Assembly (NCBI GenBank): GCA_036897625.1
Contig: JAYMTA010000161.1
Location: 1 to 36,490, forward strand
DNA: 36,490 nucleotides
Reading direction: 5' to 3'
Source of the DNA: Pelargonium cotyledonis
Taxonomy: Eukaryota > Streptophyta > Magnoliopsida > Geraniales > Geraniaceae
Positions 1-9,004 of the stretch are shown here, piece by piece (the first letter of the stretch is position 1; each line of letters begins with the position of its first letter). A program made the translations under genes and the position numbers. The notes beneath the pieces are model-generated. The model saw only the letters and a list, made by a program, of their open reading frames with translations, was not told the origin of the DNA and did not search any database.

Positions 1-1
1 C

Positions 2-1015
2 GTCGTTTGTTCAAGGCCCGGGGTGTTGCTAAGAGAGGGGGGGGGAGCCATAGTGTCTCATCACTCAGTTCTGATTTTTGAAGCTGTTTCTTCTACTGTA
101 GCTGATACTCCATCTATGACCCCAACTGGGCTTCAGTACTTCGTTGAGGGGCTGACAGAAGATGCTCGTGCTGATTACCGGAATCTGACTACTGCAGCCA
201 TTAAAGGTGAGTATGAGAATTGTTTCATGTATGCTGATCAGTTGAAGCAACGCTTTATTGATCAATTCAAGGATGGGTCTCTGGGTATTGAGCAACTAGC
301 TGCCGTTGATGGGTTCTGTGATATGGTTTCCAGTGCCATTGGAGCATCTGATCCTGTTCGCACTTACCATGTCAATCTGTCAATTTTTACCTCAATTCCT
401 GATTTCTGGGCTATTGGGCAGCTATTTCCAATTGTGCCTATTCACCGTCTTGATGAGCGACCTGCAGTTAGGGGAGTTTTGTCTGATTTAACCTGTGACA
501 GCGATGGGAAGATAGATAAGTTCATGGGGGGCGAGTCCAGCCTACCTCTTCATGAACTGGGTGGAGGAGATGATGGTGTAGGTGGTGGTGGAAGGTACTG
601 TTTGGGGATGTTTTTGGGTGGGGCTTACCAGGAGGCGCTCGGTGGATTTCACAACTTGTTTGGTGGAGCTAGTGTGGTGCGTGTGTCGCAGAGTGATGGT
701 CCTCACAGCTTTGCAGTCACACGTGCCGTGCCGGGACTATCCTGTGGGGATGTCCTTCGAGTGGCGCAGCACGAGCCCGAGCTCATGTTCGAGACACTCA
801 AGCACCGTGCAGAGGAATGTGGTGGGCATGAGGATGATGGTATGGCCAATGCTGCTCTAGCAAGTGGTCTTGCTCAGTCCTTCCACAACATGCCTTATCT
901 CTCAGCAGCATCTACTTGCTGCTTGGCTGCTTTCAACAACAATGGGTTCTATCATTGCAAGGAGGATGATTCTGCTGCTGTTGATGAGGACCAATGGTCT
1001 TATTGCTGTGCTTGA
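2..1015 (+). CDS. ADC: Arginine decarboxylase, C-terminal 337 residues (5' truncated by window edge)
   Basis: This is the 3' part of a biosynthetic arginine decarboxylase, the PLP enzyme that converts arginine to agmatine at the start of plant polyamine synthesis. The frame is open from base 2 to the TGA at 1013-1015, with no intron, as is usual for plant ADC coding regions. Diagnostic blocks include [59 protein letters not shown] (with the Cys of the fold-III decarboxylase CDSD motif), [15 protein letters not shown] (with the GAY tyrosine that contacts PLP in this fold), [16 protein letters not shown] and the terminal QWSYCCA. The N-terminal PLP-lysine half lies outside the window. Just inside the left edge, about seven extra residues including a Gly run encoded by nine consecutive G bases interrupt the otherwise well conserved CSESGRAIVSHH region. 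This may be a sequencing or assembly fault at a contig end. Identification is secure; whether it is ADC1 or ADC2 is not decidable. Confidence 0.95.
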   Translation, partial: VVCSRPGVLLREGGGAIVSHHSVLIFEAVSSTVADTPSMTPTGLQYFVEGLTEDARADYRNLTTAAIKGEYENCFMYADQLKQRFIDQFKDGSLGIEQLAAVDGFCDMVSSAIGASDPVRTYHVNLSIFTSIPDFWAIGQLFPIVPIHRLDERPAVRGVLSDLTCDSDGKIDKFMGGESSLPLHELGGGDDGVGGGGRYCLGMFLGGAYQEALGGFHNLFGGASVVRVSQSDGPHSFAVTRAVPGLSCGDVLRVAQHEPELMFETLKHRAEECGGHEDDGMANAALASGLAQSFHNMPYLSAASTCCLAAFNNNGFYHCKEDDSAAVDEDQWSYCCA

Positions 1016-1514
1016 GATTAGTCTTAGCATCCTATTTTAATTTGTCTGAGGTTGTCTTTTCATTTATTTTATTGTCTTTAAATTGATAAAGAACAACAGA
1101 TGTGAGAGACAGGACTGTGTCTTTTACATTTTGTGGGAAAGAGGGAGTGGGAAACCGAATCTGCCCTTTGTGAATTCGGGATCTTATTCCCTCTTCTTTT
1201 ATGTCTTCATTAACAGACTTTCTGAATTTTAGTTTTAAAACAATATAGCCTTCTTCTTTCAGCTGCATTTGTTCGTTTTTCTTGACATTCTTTGAGCTTA
1301 CATGCTATAAAAGTAATGTTCTTTTAGCTTATTTGTTTCGTGATGATTTGGTGGTGGCCTTCCTTTTGAATTGATTACCCTTTATCTTTATTCATTCACT
1401 TGTGATCCTGTGTAGGGCCTTTTCTGGGCTGGTTCTTTTGTGGGTTGTTGTTGTGTTGTGCAACTATAAGGAGATTCTGAAATCATATTCTTTTGTTTTT
1501 TATTTTGTCATAGT
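1016..1514 (+). other. ADC 3' flank, presumed 3' UTR and spacer
   Basis: AT-rich, T-biased sequence directly after the ADC stop. It probably holds the 3' UTR, but I see no clear poly(A) signal and no coding exon. Small open frames here lack recognisable motifs. Confidence 0.4.
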
Positions 1515-2045
1515 CTCTTCGTTACTTTGATGAGGTATGTATAGTGACAGGCTGTGGAGCTTTTGTCAAATTTAACAGTGGGTCTGTTGTAAGCAGCCTT
1601 TAGGACAGTGTTAAGCTTAGGATTGAACATGAAGATTTTGGATTCTTATTGGTGGAAGTGTTTATTGGTTTTAACAGGTTCTGTTGCCTAAAAAAGTAGA
1701 TTAGCATGTAGTCACTTTGTTACTTTTTGATACAGTATAATGACTGGCTGTGAAGTTATTAGTCATTGTGAACTACGAATCTGTTACAAATTTGCTTTAG
1801 GACAGTGATAAGCTTGGGTTTGAACATGACAATTTTAGGTTGTTAAATGAGTTTGGACAGTGATTAGCTTAGGATTGACCAGGTTTGTTTCCTGGAAATA
1901 TACATTAGCTGTTAGTCTCTTTGTTGCATATGATGCATTATAGTGACAGGCTGTGAAGCTTTTGTCATAGTTAACTATGACTTTTACAAATTGTTTTTGG
2001 GACTGATCAGCTTAAGATTGAACCTGAAGATTAAGATGCTTAATA
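1515..2045. repeat. Degenerate tandem array, three units of about 200 bp
   Basis: The phrase tatagtgacaggctgtgaag and its neighbours recur at about 1538, 1736 and 1939. Each is preceded by a ctttgtta-type block (about 1515, 1712, 1916) and followed by a ggacagtgataagcttag-type block. Units are about 197 and 204 bp apart and have diverged by many substitutions and small indels. No coding frame runs through them. Confidence 0.75.
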
Positions 2046-2510
2046 GCAAAAGCATTTGTTGTTTTTGACTTAGTCATTAACCAATTGCCAGCAGCGGTTG
2101 GGTTGGCTTAGCTTCGCAGACAACTTTGATTGGTGCTCAGCCACTTGAAGGTGTGGAGGCCTTGTTGACCACAATTTTGTTGTGGGCTTCTTTGAAGCAT
2201 AGAAAGGCTTATTCTTGTGGCCTATATTGCTTGGATTATGTATCCGGAAAAAGCAAGGATAAAGGGAATGTGAAGGTTGGTTGTTATGACTTGTGAGAGA
2301 CACATAATTATTAGGAATTTCAGTAACATTTGAATTCATGTTTTGAGAGGTAGAAACTGTATATATCTTGATAGAGTCGAATCTGCAAGGAAAAGGAAGC
2401 TCATGAGACTAGGTTTTATTTTATATTTCTTGTATTTATCTGAAAGTGGACCACGGTTCTGTTTGCCTTCGTACAAGAGGCGTCAACATTTGAGTTGTCG
2501 TAATATTGTC
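2046..2510. other. AT-rich spacer, no gene seen
   Basis: No recognisable exon, RNA gene or mobile element end. Short open frames on both strands have no domain signature. Confidence 0.4.
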
Positions 2511-3025
2511 CCTTGTTTAGTTGCACAACATCTATACCTACTGTGTATTGTGTTGTCATGATATGGACCCTTGATTAGTTTCTCGCCGTTACTGAATCAA
2601 CAAAGCGAAGTTTGAATTGAGATGTAACTCGTGTTGGGAAAGACAGACACTCCTATATGCTACGAGTTTGTGTATTTTCTATGATATTTGTAGATAATAT
2701 TGACCCTTGTTTAGTTGCACAATATCTATTGCTATAGTATATACATTTTTTGTGTTGCTCCAATATGGACCATTGATTAGTTGCTTGCCTATCCTGAATC
2801 TAATAAGCAAAGTTTGAACTGAAATGTAACTGATGTTGTGAAATACAGATTCCTTCTTGCTACCCTTGTTTAGTGGCATAACATCTATTGCTATCGTATA
2901 TACGGTTTGTGTTGTGTTGATATGGACCCTTAATTAGTTGCTTGCCTTTGCTGGATCTACAAAGCGAAGTTTGACTTGAAATGTAACTCGTGTTGGGAAA
3001 AACAGATTCCTAAATGCTATGTGTT
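2511..3025. repeat. Degenerate tandem array, three units of about 160-190 bp
   Basis: A unit beginning cccttgtttagttgca recurs at about 2511, 2704 and 2862. Each unit contains tatggacc(c)ttgattagtt, then gcaaagtttga, then aaatgtaactcgtgttg and cagattcct. Spacing is 193 and 158 bp. The second-to-third interval is shorter because the second unit's tail is deleted. Confidence 0.8.
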
Positions 3026-3040
3026 GGTTTTATTTTGATC

Positions 3041-3185
3041 AGTCAATAAAATTTTTTGGTGACTTTGAAATCTGGATTCATGGAGCATTTTTTTAATGAT
3101 ATTTTAGTTTCTCAACCTCGATTGCTATTGTATTTGATGCATTGATAAAATATGTTGGTGACTTTGAAATCTAGATTCATGGAGC
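3041..3185. repeat. Two-copy direct repeat, period about 94 bp
   Basis: The phrase ttggtgactttgaaatct followed by ggattcatggagc (or agattcatggagc) occurs at about 3056 and again at about 3150. It continues the pattern of short tandem duplications in this spacer. Confidence 0.75.
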
Positions 3186-4053
3186 TTGGAAATATACATG
3201 TTTTTGTCTTGCATAGTAACATCACTAAGCCACCACGCCACTTGCTTTTTTGCTTAACATGTTCCTTTTTTTCTATTGTCATTAATAATTTAATTAATTG
3301 TTGTCTTGATTTGCGATGCATGAAGCTCACATCGAGGATATGGATTTTCCGTGTCAAGTTAAATATGGTAAGTGGTGATTTTAGACTTTGTTTTTCTTTA
3401 AATTTCTCCGCTATATTCCATTTATTTGAGTAGAAGCATGTTAGGAGGTTGTCGATTACCTATGCATTACAGTTGTATGATAGTATAATACCTGTAATTA
3501 GAAATTCTCTTTAAGATGAGTAAGAATTTAGGAATTTGAGTCGAAAGCGTGTAATAATTTACCTCTCTTTGCCTACCTTTTTTGATGATTATCAATCAAC
3601 TTTAAACAAAAAAAGCTACCCAATCATCTTTTTTGCAATGAGCATAATCAGTGCTGAAGATTCCCTGACATGCACTAGTGAATTCTTCGTGGACTTTACT
3701 TTTGTCCATGATTCAGTTTGGAAATTTGAAAAAAAGCGAAGAAGGAACAAGAAAGATAGCCATTGTCATGGATTTGTCTTTCTCTGCTCCTGAAAAGAAC
3801 AAGTAGCTTTTCTGAAGATTCGCTTCGATAGTATTGTGTTATTGTGGTCTGAATTATATTATCATAATCAATTGCTGCATCAATTGTTGCTGATTTACTT
3901 CTTGCAGAAGAAAAGAAATGAATCCTCCTGTTAACATGAAGGATGGGCCGTAATTTACGGTGAACAATTGTTTTGGTAATTTTGTTTTGTTTACAGGGTT
4001 TAATGCGAGTGCCTTTTGAACTTATCACATAGATTGAAGATAGAAACTTTAGT
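3186..4053. other. AT-rich spacer, no gene seen
   Basis: Short open frames occur on both strands but none shows a known motif or convincing splice partners. I see no tRNA, no element termini and no strong repeat. Confidence 0.35.
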
Positions 4054-4390
4054 AGGACTTGCAGATGATTACTGTTTTGTTAGGCCCTTTGAACTTTGCA
4101 GTAATCTTTTTCTCCATCTTTATGATTTCGGGTTTTGGGTCTATAATTATGTGTACATTAGTGATGTGCTTGTATATATTTACCCGTTAGACTGTAGATA
4201 GAAACATTAATTGTCTCACATATGATTACTGTTTTGTTAGAAACTTTGCTATGACTTGCAAGTAATACGACTTGCAGATGATTACTATTTTGTTCGACCC
4301 TTTGAGCTTTGCATTTTTTGTACCTCATCTTAGTCATTTCGGGTTCTCGGGTTTTGGGTCTATATTTCTGTGCACATTAGTGAATTCATA
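4054..4390. repeat. Two-copy tandem duplication, period about 214 bp
   Basis: The segment gacttgcagatgattact ... cctttgaactttgca ... tttcgggttttgggtctata ... cattagtga occurs at about 4054-4164 and again at about 4268-4384. A partial third copy of the gattactgttttgttag part lies at about 4224 between them. Confidence 0.75.
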
Positions 4391-5017
4391 ATATTCATTT
4401 CCCTTGTGTAGCTCATGGCAAGGACTTGGTCGAGGATCCTTTAAGATTTTGTTCCACCGGTGGGATAAATAGTTTGAAGGAAACGTTTGTACAAGTGGAA
4501 GCTGAGAAAGATTAAAGATTCAATAAGCATTTGCTTCATCAGATTTTCGAGGATGGCTCTTCTGGTTCATTATATTTACACGTCGCCTTCGCTTCTTGAG
4601 GTGTTATCGTCTTTTATGAAGCTTTATTTCAGGTACTCGCTCCTTGAGGTGGTTGTCTATTTAGCTATATTGTAAATTAATTCTAGTTATGTGTCAAATG
4701 TGTTGGGCAATGTCGTTTCAAAAATGTTGGATAGTGTCGTGTCAAACATGTTGGTTCTATCGTGGAAAATGTGTTGTCGTGTTTGTAACAATTTTGTTTT
4801 GTTGTGATGTGTTTTGTTCATGTTTTGTGTTTATAAACATGTGTGTTCATGCTCAACACGATTACTGCAACACACAATCAACCTTTAGCTGACACGCACA
4901 CACGAATTGCCAACTCTAACTGCATATATTACTTTATTGATTCTCTTACTGGTTCAGAATTATATCGCACAAGGATATTTGGCATTGATGATTTTTATTC
5001 AGATTTTGAACCCAAAC
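4391..5017. other. Spacer without recognised gene
   Basis: Holds a degenerate (tgtgtcaaa/tgttgg)-type simple stretch at about 4688-4760 but no recognisable exon. Open frames of 60-100 codons here show no domain signature. Confidence 0.35.
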
Positions 5018-5760
5018 ATTATCTGCATATTGATTGCATGAACAATGTTCGGATTTTGAGATCGATTCTTCGTTTCTGCATATGCATAGGATCTCAAATC
5101 GCTTTCAGATTACGAACAACTCATTGCTCAGTTCTAGATCCTTCAAATTTATGCTGAGACATTATGCATTATCTGCACATTGATTGCATGAACAATGTTC
5201 GGATTTTGACATTCATATTTCATTACTGCATATGCATACAAAGTGAATATGTGACTCATTGCTCGGTTCTATATATCCTTCGCATTTGTGCCGAAACATT
5301 ATACATTATCTGCATATTGATTGCACGAACAATGTTCAGATTTTGAGATTGATATTTCGATTCTGCGTTTTGCATACTGTTTCGAATCGCCTTCAGATTA
5401 AGAAAATGAACATGCTACTCGTTGCTCACTTCTCAATCTTTCAACATTACGCATTTTCTGCTATTGATCCTACAAACATTGCTTGATTATATTGCTCACT
5501 TCTAGATCTTCAAATTTGTGATGAATTGTTACACATTATCGAACAATGTTTGGATTCAGAGATCGACATTTCATTTCTGCATATATGCATTCTGTATCGT
5601 TTCGCTTTCAGATTATGGAAGTGAACACACGACACGACTCATTTCAGATTATGGAAGTGAACACACGACACGACTCATGCATTGTTTGAATTTTCATTGC
5701 TCGCGTCTGGATCTTGAAATTTGTGATGAAACATTGCGTGATTATTTGCAGACTGATCGG
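5018..5760. repeat. Degenerate tandem array, about five units of about 145 bp
   Basis: Each unit holds attatctgcatattgattgc, gaacaatgttcggattttga, a ttctgcatatgcat block, ctttcagatta and a ctcattgctca/ttctagatc block. Good starts are at about 5018, 5166 and 5306, followed by decayed copies near 5450 and 5532 and a tail near 5742. Spacing of the clear units is 148 and 140 bp. The array ends about 1.1 kb upstream of the UFD1 promoter. Confidence 0.8.
5606..5677. repeat. Perfect 36-bp duplication inside the 145-bp array
   Basis: The 36 bp starting tttcagattatggaagtg are present twice in direct contact (5606-5641 and 5642-5677) with no mismatch that I can see. This duplication is therefore much younger than the surrounding array. 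Confidence 0.9.
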
Positions 5761-5917
5761 ACAGCGTTGCTCGGATTCTCCACCAACCTCCTTGGCACTC
5801 GTTAATCAGCTTGTGCTTCACAATCTCCAACATGAACTTCAAATCGAAGTCTCTCGCCCTTCGCACAATTGTATGCTTCCGGGTTCTCTTATTTTCAAGT
5901 TCCTTCTCCATTTTTGA

Positions 5918-6740
5918 GGTTTTTGGCCAATTTTATTTGCATATTTATATAAAATGTTAGGTCCTTGATTTTGATTCAGTTTCATCTAACAAAATTTGAT
6001 GGATTGGACTGCTTTGAGGATATGAATGTTTAGTTGGCAATTACTTACATTATAAACATTTGTTCATCAAATACTATAATTATACAAAAATAATTGACTG
6101 TTGTACTATTAGTGTGAATTTAGTTTTTTGTTAGTACTAAAATTGTACTAGTTTTTGGCTAAGCAATGCTCGACTCATCTTCAAAATTAATATGATGTTA
6201 ATCTCGACTTTGTGTTGATGAATACTAAACATGCATACGTGGACAATCGCATGAATAAAACGGCTAAATTTGTCGAGTGCATATTGACAAGTTTTACTTT
6301 TTGTTTCGTTGACGTGACAATTGCTTAAATTTACAAATAAAATTTTTTGAAAGTATAATTTAGTGATCAAAATTGACAAAATTATTGTAGTGACCGTAAC
6401 TCTTAATTATACAATGTTTGTTTTAAATTTGGTCTTGACGTAGATGAAAAAAATTCCAAGATTGTTACATCACACTATAGCATAAACACAAATAAAAATA
6501 GGTCATTTGAAACAAATTAGCATTGAATTTCAACTCGAAACAAAACTGACAGTTGAGACACTAAAATGAAACTGGTTCGTGTTGCATGTATTCGGATAAA
6601 AAAATGCACGTGTTTATACAAAAATGTTTGTCGGACATATTTAACTGTCCCACCATTAGAATCGATAAAATGTTGCAAATTAAGAGTGACGTAAATTACT
6701 TTAAAAAAAAACAAAGTGCGTAAATAAATAATAAAATTAT
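5918..6740. other. AT-rich spacer upstream of UFD1, no gene seen
   Basis: Very AT-rich sequence with scattered A and T runs. No exon, RNA gene or element terminus could be recognised. Confidence 0.4.
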
Positions 6741-6744
6741 TTAA

Positions 6745-6912
6745 GTCATTGGGCTGGTCTTGGTCATTAAAAAGCCCAAACCGCTACTAAACAGATAGTC
6801 CAAGCAAGTCCAAGCCCATGTCTGTGACGGAGCTGACGTGGCGTGCGCCTGTACGCACACAAGCGCATCTTAGCATTTCGTGTCCAACAATTTAAGCACC
6901 TATATATATTGA
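6745..6912 (+). promoter_or_regulatory. UFD1 promoter: three TGGGCT motifs, TGACGTGG, TATA box
   Basis: TGGGCT-type (site II-like) hexamers lie at 6750-6755 (+), 6773-6778 (-) and 6813-6818 (-). TGACGTGG, which matches the plant unfolded-protein-response element consensus TGACGTGR and is also a general bZIP site, lies at 6834-6841. A TATA box, ctatatatat, follows at about 6900-6909, placing the transcription start near 6930. The UPRE reading suits an ERAD factor, but ACGT-core sites are common and this is inference. Confidence 0.55.
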
Positions 6913-6929
6913 TACTGTAACTTTCTCTC

Positions 6930-6994
6930 TCAACAGTTCCTCTTCTCCTCCTCAACGTCTCAAGGACCTGTCCTTCGTCTCTGTCCTCTGATCG
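6930..6994 (+). other. UFD1 untranslated first exon (predicted)
   Basis: Pyrimidine-rich leader (ctcctcctcaacgtctcaagg and following) that ends at a good donor, atcg|gtattt, after 6994. It sits about 25 bp after the TATA box. The next exon with the start codon begins at about 8956, so the leader intron is about 1.96 kb. The start coordinate is estimated from TATA spacing. Confidence 0.5.
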
Positions 6995-7129
6995 GTATTT
7001 TCAATTCGCTTCGCTCTCTATCTATTTTTCTGCTTATTCTGATCGGAACCATCGATTTCTTGATCTGAACTGTACTCGCATTTCCGAGGATTTTTTCGCT
7101 AAAATTGAGAACCATACTTGTTTGGTTAC

Positions 7130-8760
7130 TGAGAAAATAGATGAGAAAGTTAACCGGAGGAAGCTAAACTCTGAATTCCTGTGACGTTTTTAACTTAATC
7201 ATGGAATTCTAGTTCTTGTTTTACTTCGTTGATCTGATTATAAGCGTAGTTGTGATGAAGATAATGTGATTGTTTAGGTGATTGATTTTTCGACTGTGAT
7301 TTTGTTACTGAAAAGGGAGATAAGAAAATAAACCAACGGAAGCTGAAATGTTGAATTCCAGTGACGTTTAGAGCTTAATTGTCTTGTTAGGTTGTTGGAA
7401 TTTTGTTTTAATTTTACTTCGGTGGTCTTATTATTAGCTTAGTTGTTATGAACGTAATGTTGTTGTTTAGATGATTGTATCTTCGATTGTGATTTTGCTA
7501 CTGAGAAAATAGAGCAATGGAAGCTGAAAATCTGAATTCCAGTGAGGTTTTGAGCTTAATCATTTCATTAGTATTGATTTTGTTGTAGTTTTGGTTTTCA
7601 TAAAACTTCGGTGGTCTGATTAGAATTTTAATTGTGATGAACATAATGTCCTTGTATAGATGATTGTATTTTTGGTTGTGATTTTGTTATTGAGAAGATA
7701 GATAAGTAGATAAACCAGTGGAAGCTGAAAATTGTGAATTCCAGTACTACAAGCTTAGTTGTGATTAACATAATGTCATTGTTTAGACGACTGTATTTTC
7801 AATTGTGATTTTGTTACTGAGAAAAAAGATAAGAAAATAAACCAACAGAAGTTCAAATTTCAAATTCTATTGATGTTTTGAGCTTAATCATTTCATCAGA
7901 TTTTTGTAATTTCAGTTTTCGTATTACTGTGGCGGTCTGATTATATCCTTATATGTGACGAACATTATGTCATTGTTTAGATGATCAGACTTTCGATAAT
8001 GATTTTGTTGTTTTGAGCTAAATCATTTTTTTAGGTTTTCGGAAATTTGGTTTCTAATTTCTATGTTACTGCAGAGCTCTGATTACAAGCTTACTAGTGA
8101 TGAACATTATGTCATTATTGTAATTTCGAGCTTAATTAGAATTCTAGTGACGCTTTGAGCTTAATCATTTCATTTTTTTGGAATCTTTTTTTACTTTGGT
8201 GTGTTTTTATAAGCTTAGTTGTGATGAATGTAATGTCATTGTGTTGATGATTCTTTTTTCGGTTGTGATATTGTAACTGAGAAAATTTATAAGAAAATTA
8301 ACCAACCGCAATTTAGAATTACTGTGGCGTTGTAAGCTTAATCATTTCACTAGGTTTTTATTTACTTCGGTTGTTTGATTATAAGCTTATTTGTGATGAA
8401 CATAATGTCGTCGTTTGGATGATTGTATTTTCAATTCTGATTTTTTTTACTGAGAAAATAATGAGAAATTAACCAACTGGAGCTAAAATTTGGAATTCCA
8501 GTGATGTTTTGAGCTTAATTGTTTTATTACGTTTTTGAACTTTGGTTTTTATGTTACTTTGGAGGTCTGATTATTGGTTTAATTGTGATTAACATAATGT
8601 TTTTTTAAGATGATTGCGTTTTGGATTGTGATTTTGTTAGCTTGATCATTTCATTAGGTTTTTGGAAATTTGTTTTTTATTTTTATTTTACTGAGGTGGT
8701 CTGATTATAAGCTAACGCTTAGCTGTAACGAACATAATGTCATTGTTTAGGTGATTGCAC
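7130..8760 (+). repeat. About ten degenerate tandem units filling the UFD1 leader intron
   Basis: The anchor gatgaacataatgtcattg followed by tttagatgattgtattttc recurs with its ATAATGT core at 7261, 7454, 7643, 7770, 7964, 8106, 8230, 8402, 8594 and 8734. Full units are about 190 bp; shortened ones are about 125-140 bp. Between anchors the same order repeats: ttgttactgagaaaatagat, aaaccaacggaagctgaaat, gaattccagtgacgttt, gagcttaatcatttcatta, acttcggtggtctgattata. Essentially the whole 5' UTR intron is one decayed tandem array. Confidence 0.85.
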
Positions 8761-9004
8761 ATCCGATTGTAAATTTGATCATTTGTTTGTCTATGGAATT
8801 TTGGGTTTTAGCTGTCAACATTTTTTTTTCGTTTTTTCTGCATGTCAGATTTTGTTGTGCATTGGTAATTTTCTAGGGAGGTAAAGCGATGATTTTGTTT
8901 TCAGATGGATGATTAGTGTTTTCGGTGTAATTAGTTGAGATATATCGCTTTGTAGGAAGCTTGGGAAGGTTGGTTACTCTCGTGCAAGAATCTAAGTGCC
9001 GAAA

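Noticed and set aside
5675-5911. 78-codon open frame on the minus strand (MEKELENKRTRKH and following)
   Set aside because: It overlaps the tail of the 145-bp tandem array, has no recognisable domain and no supporting promoter or splice context.
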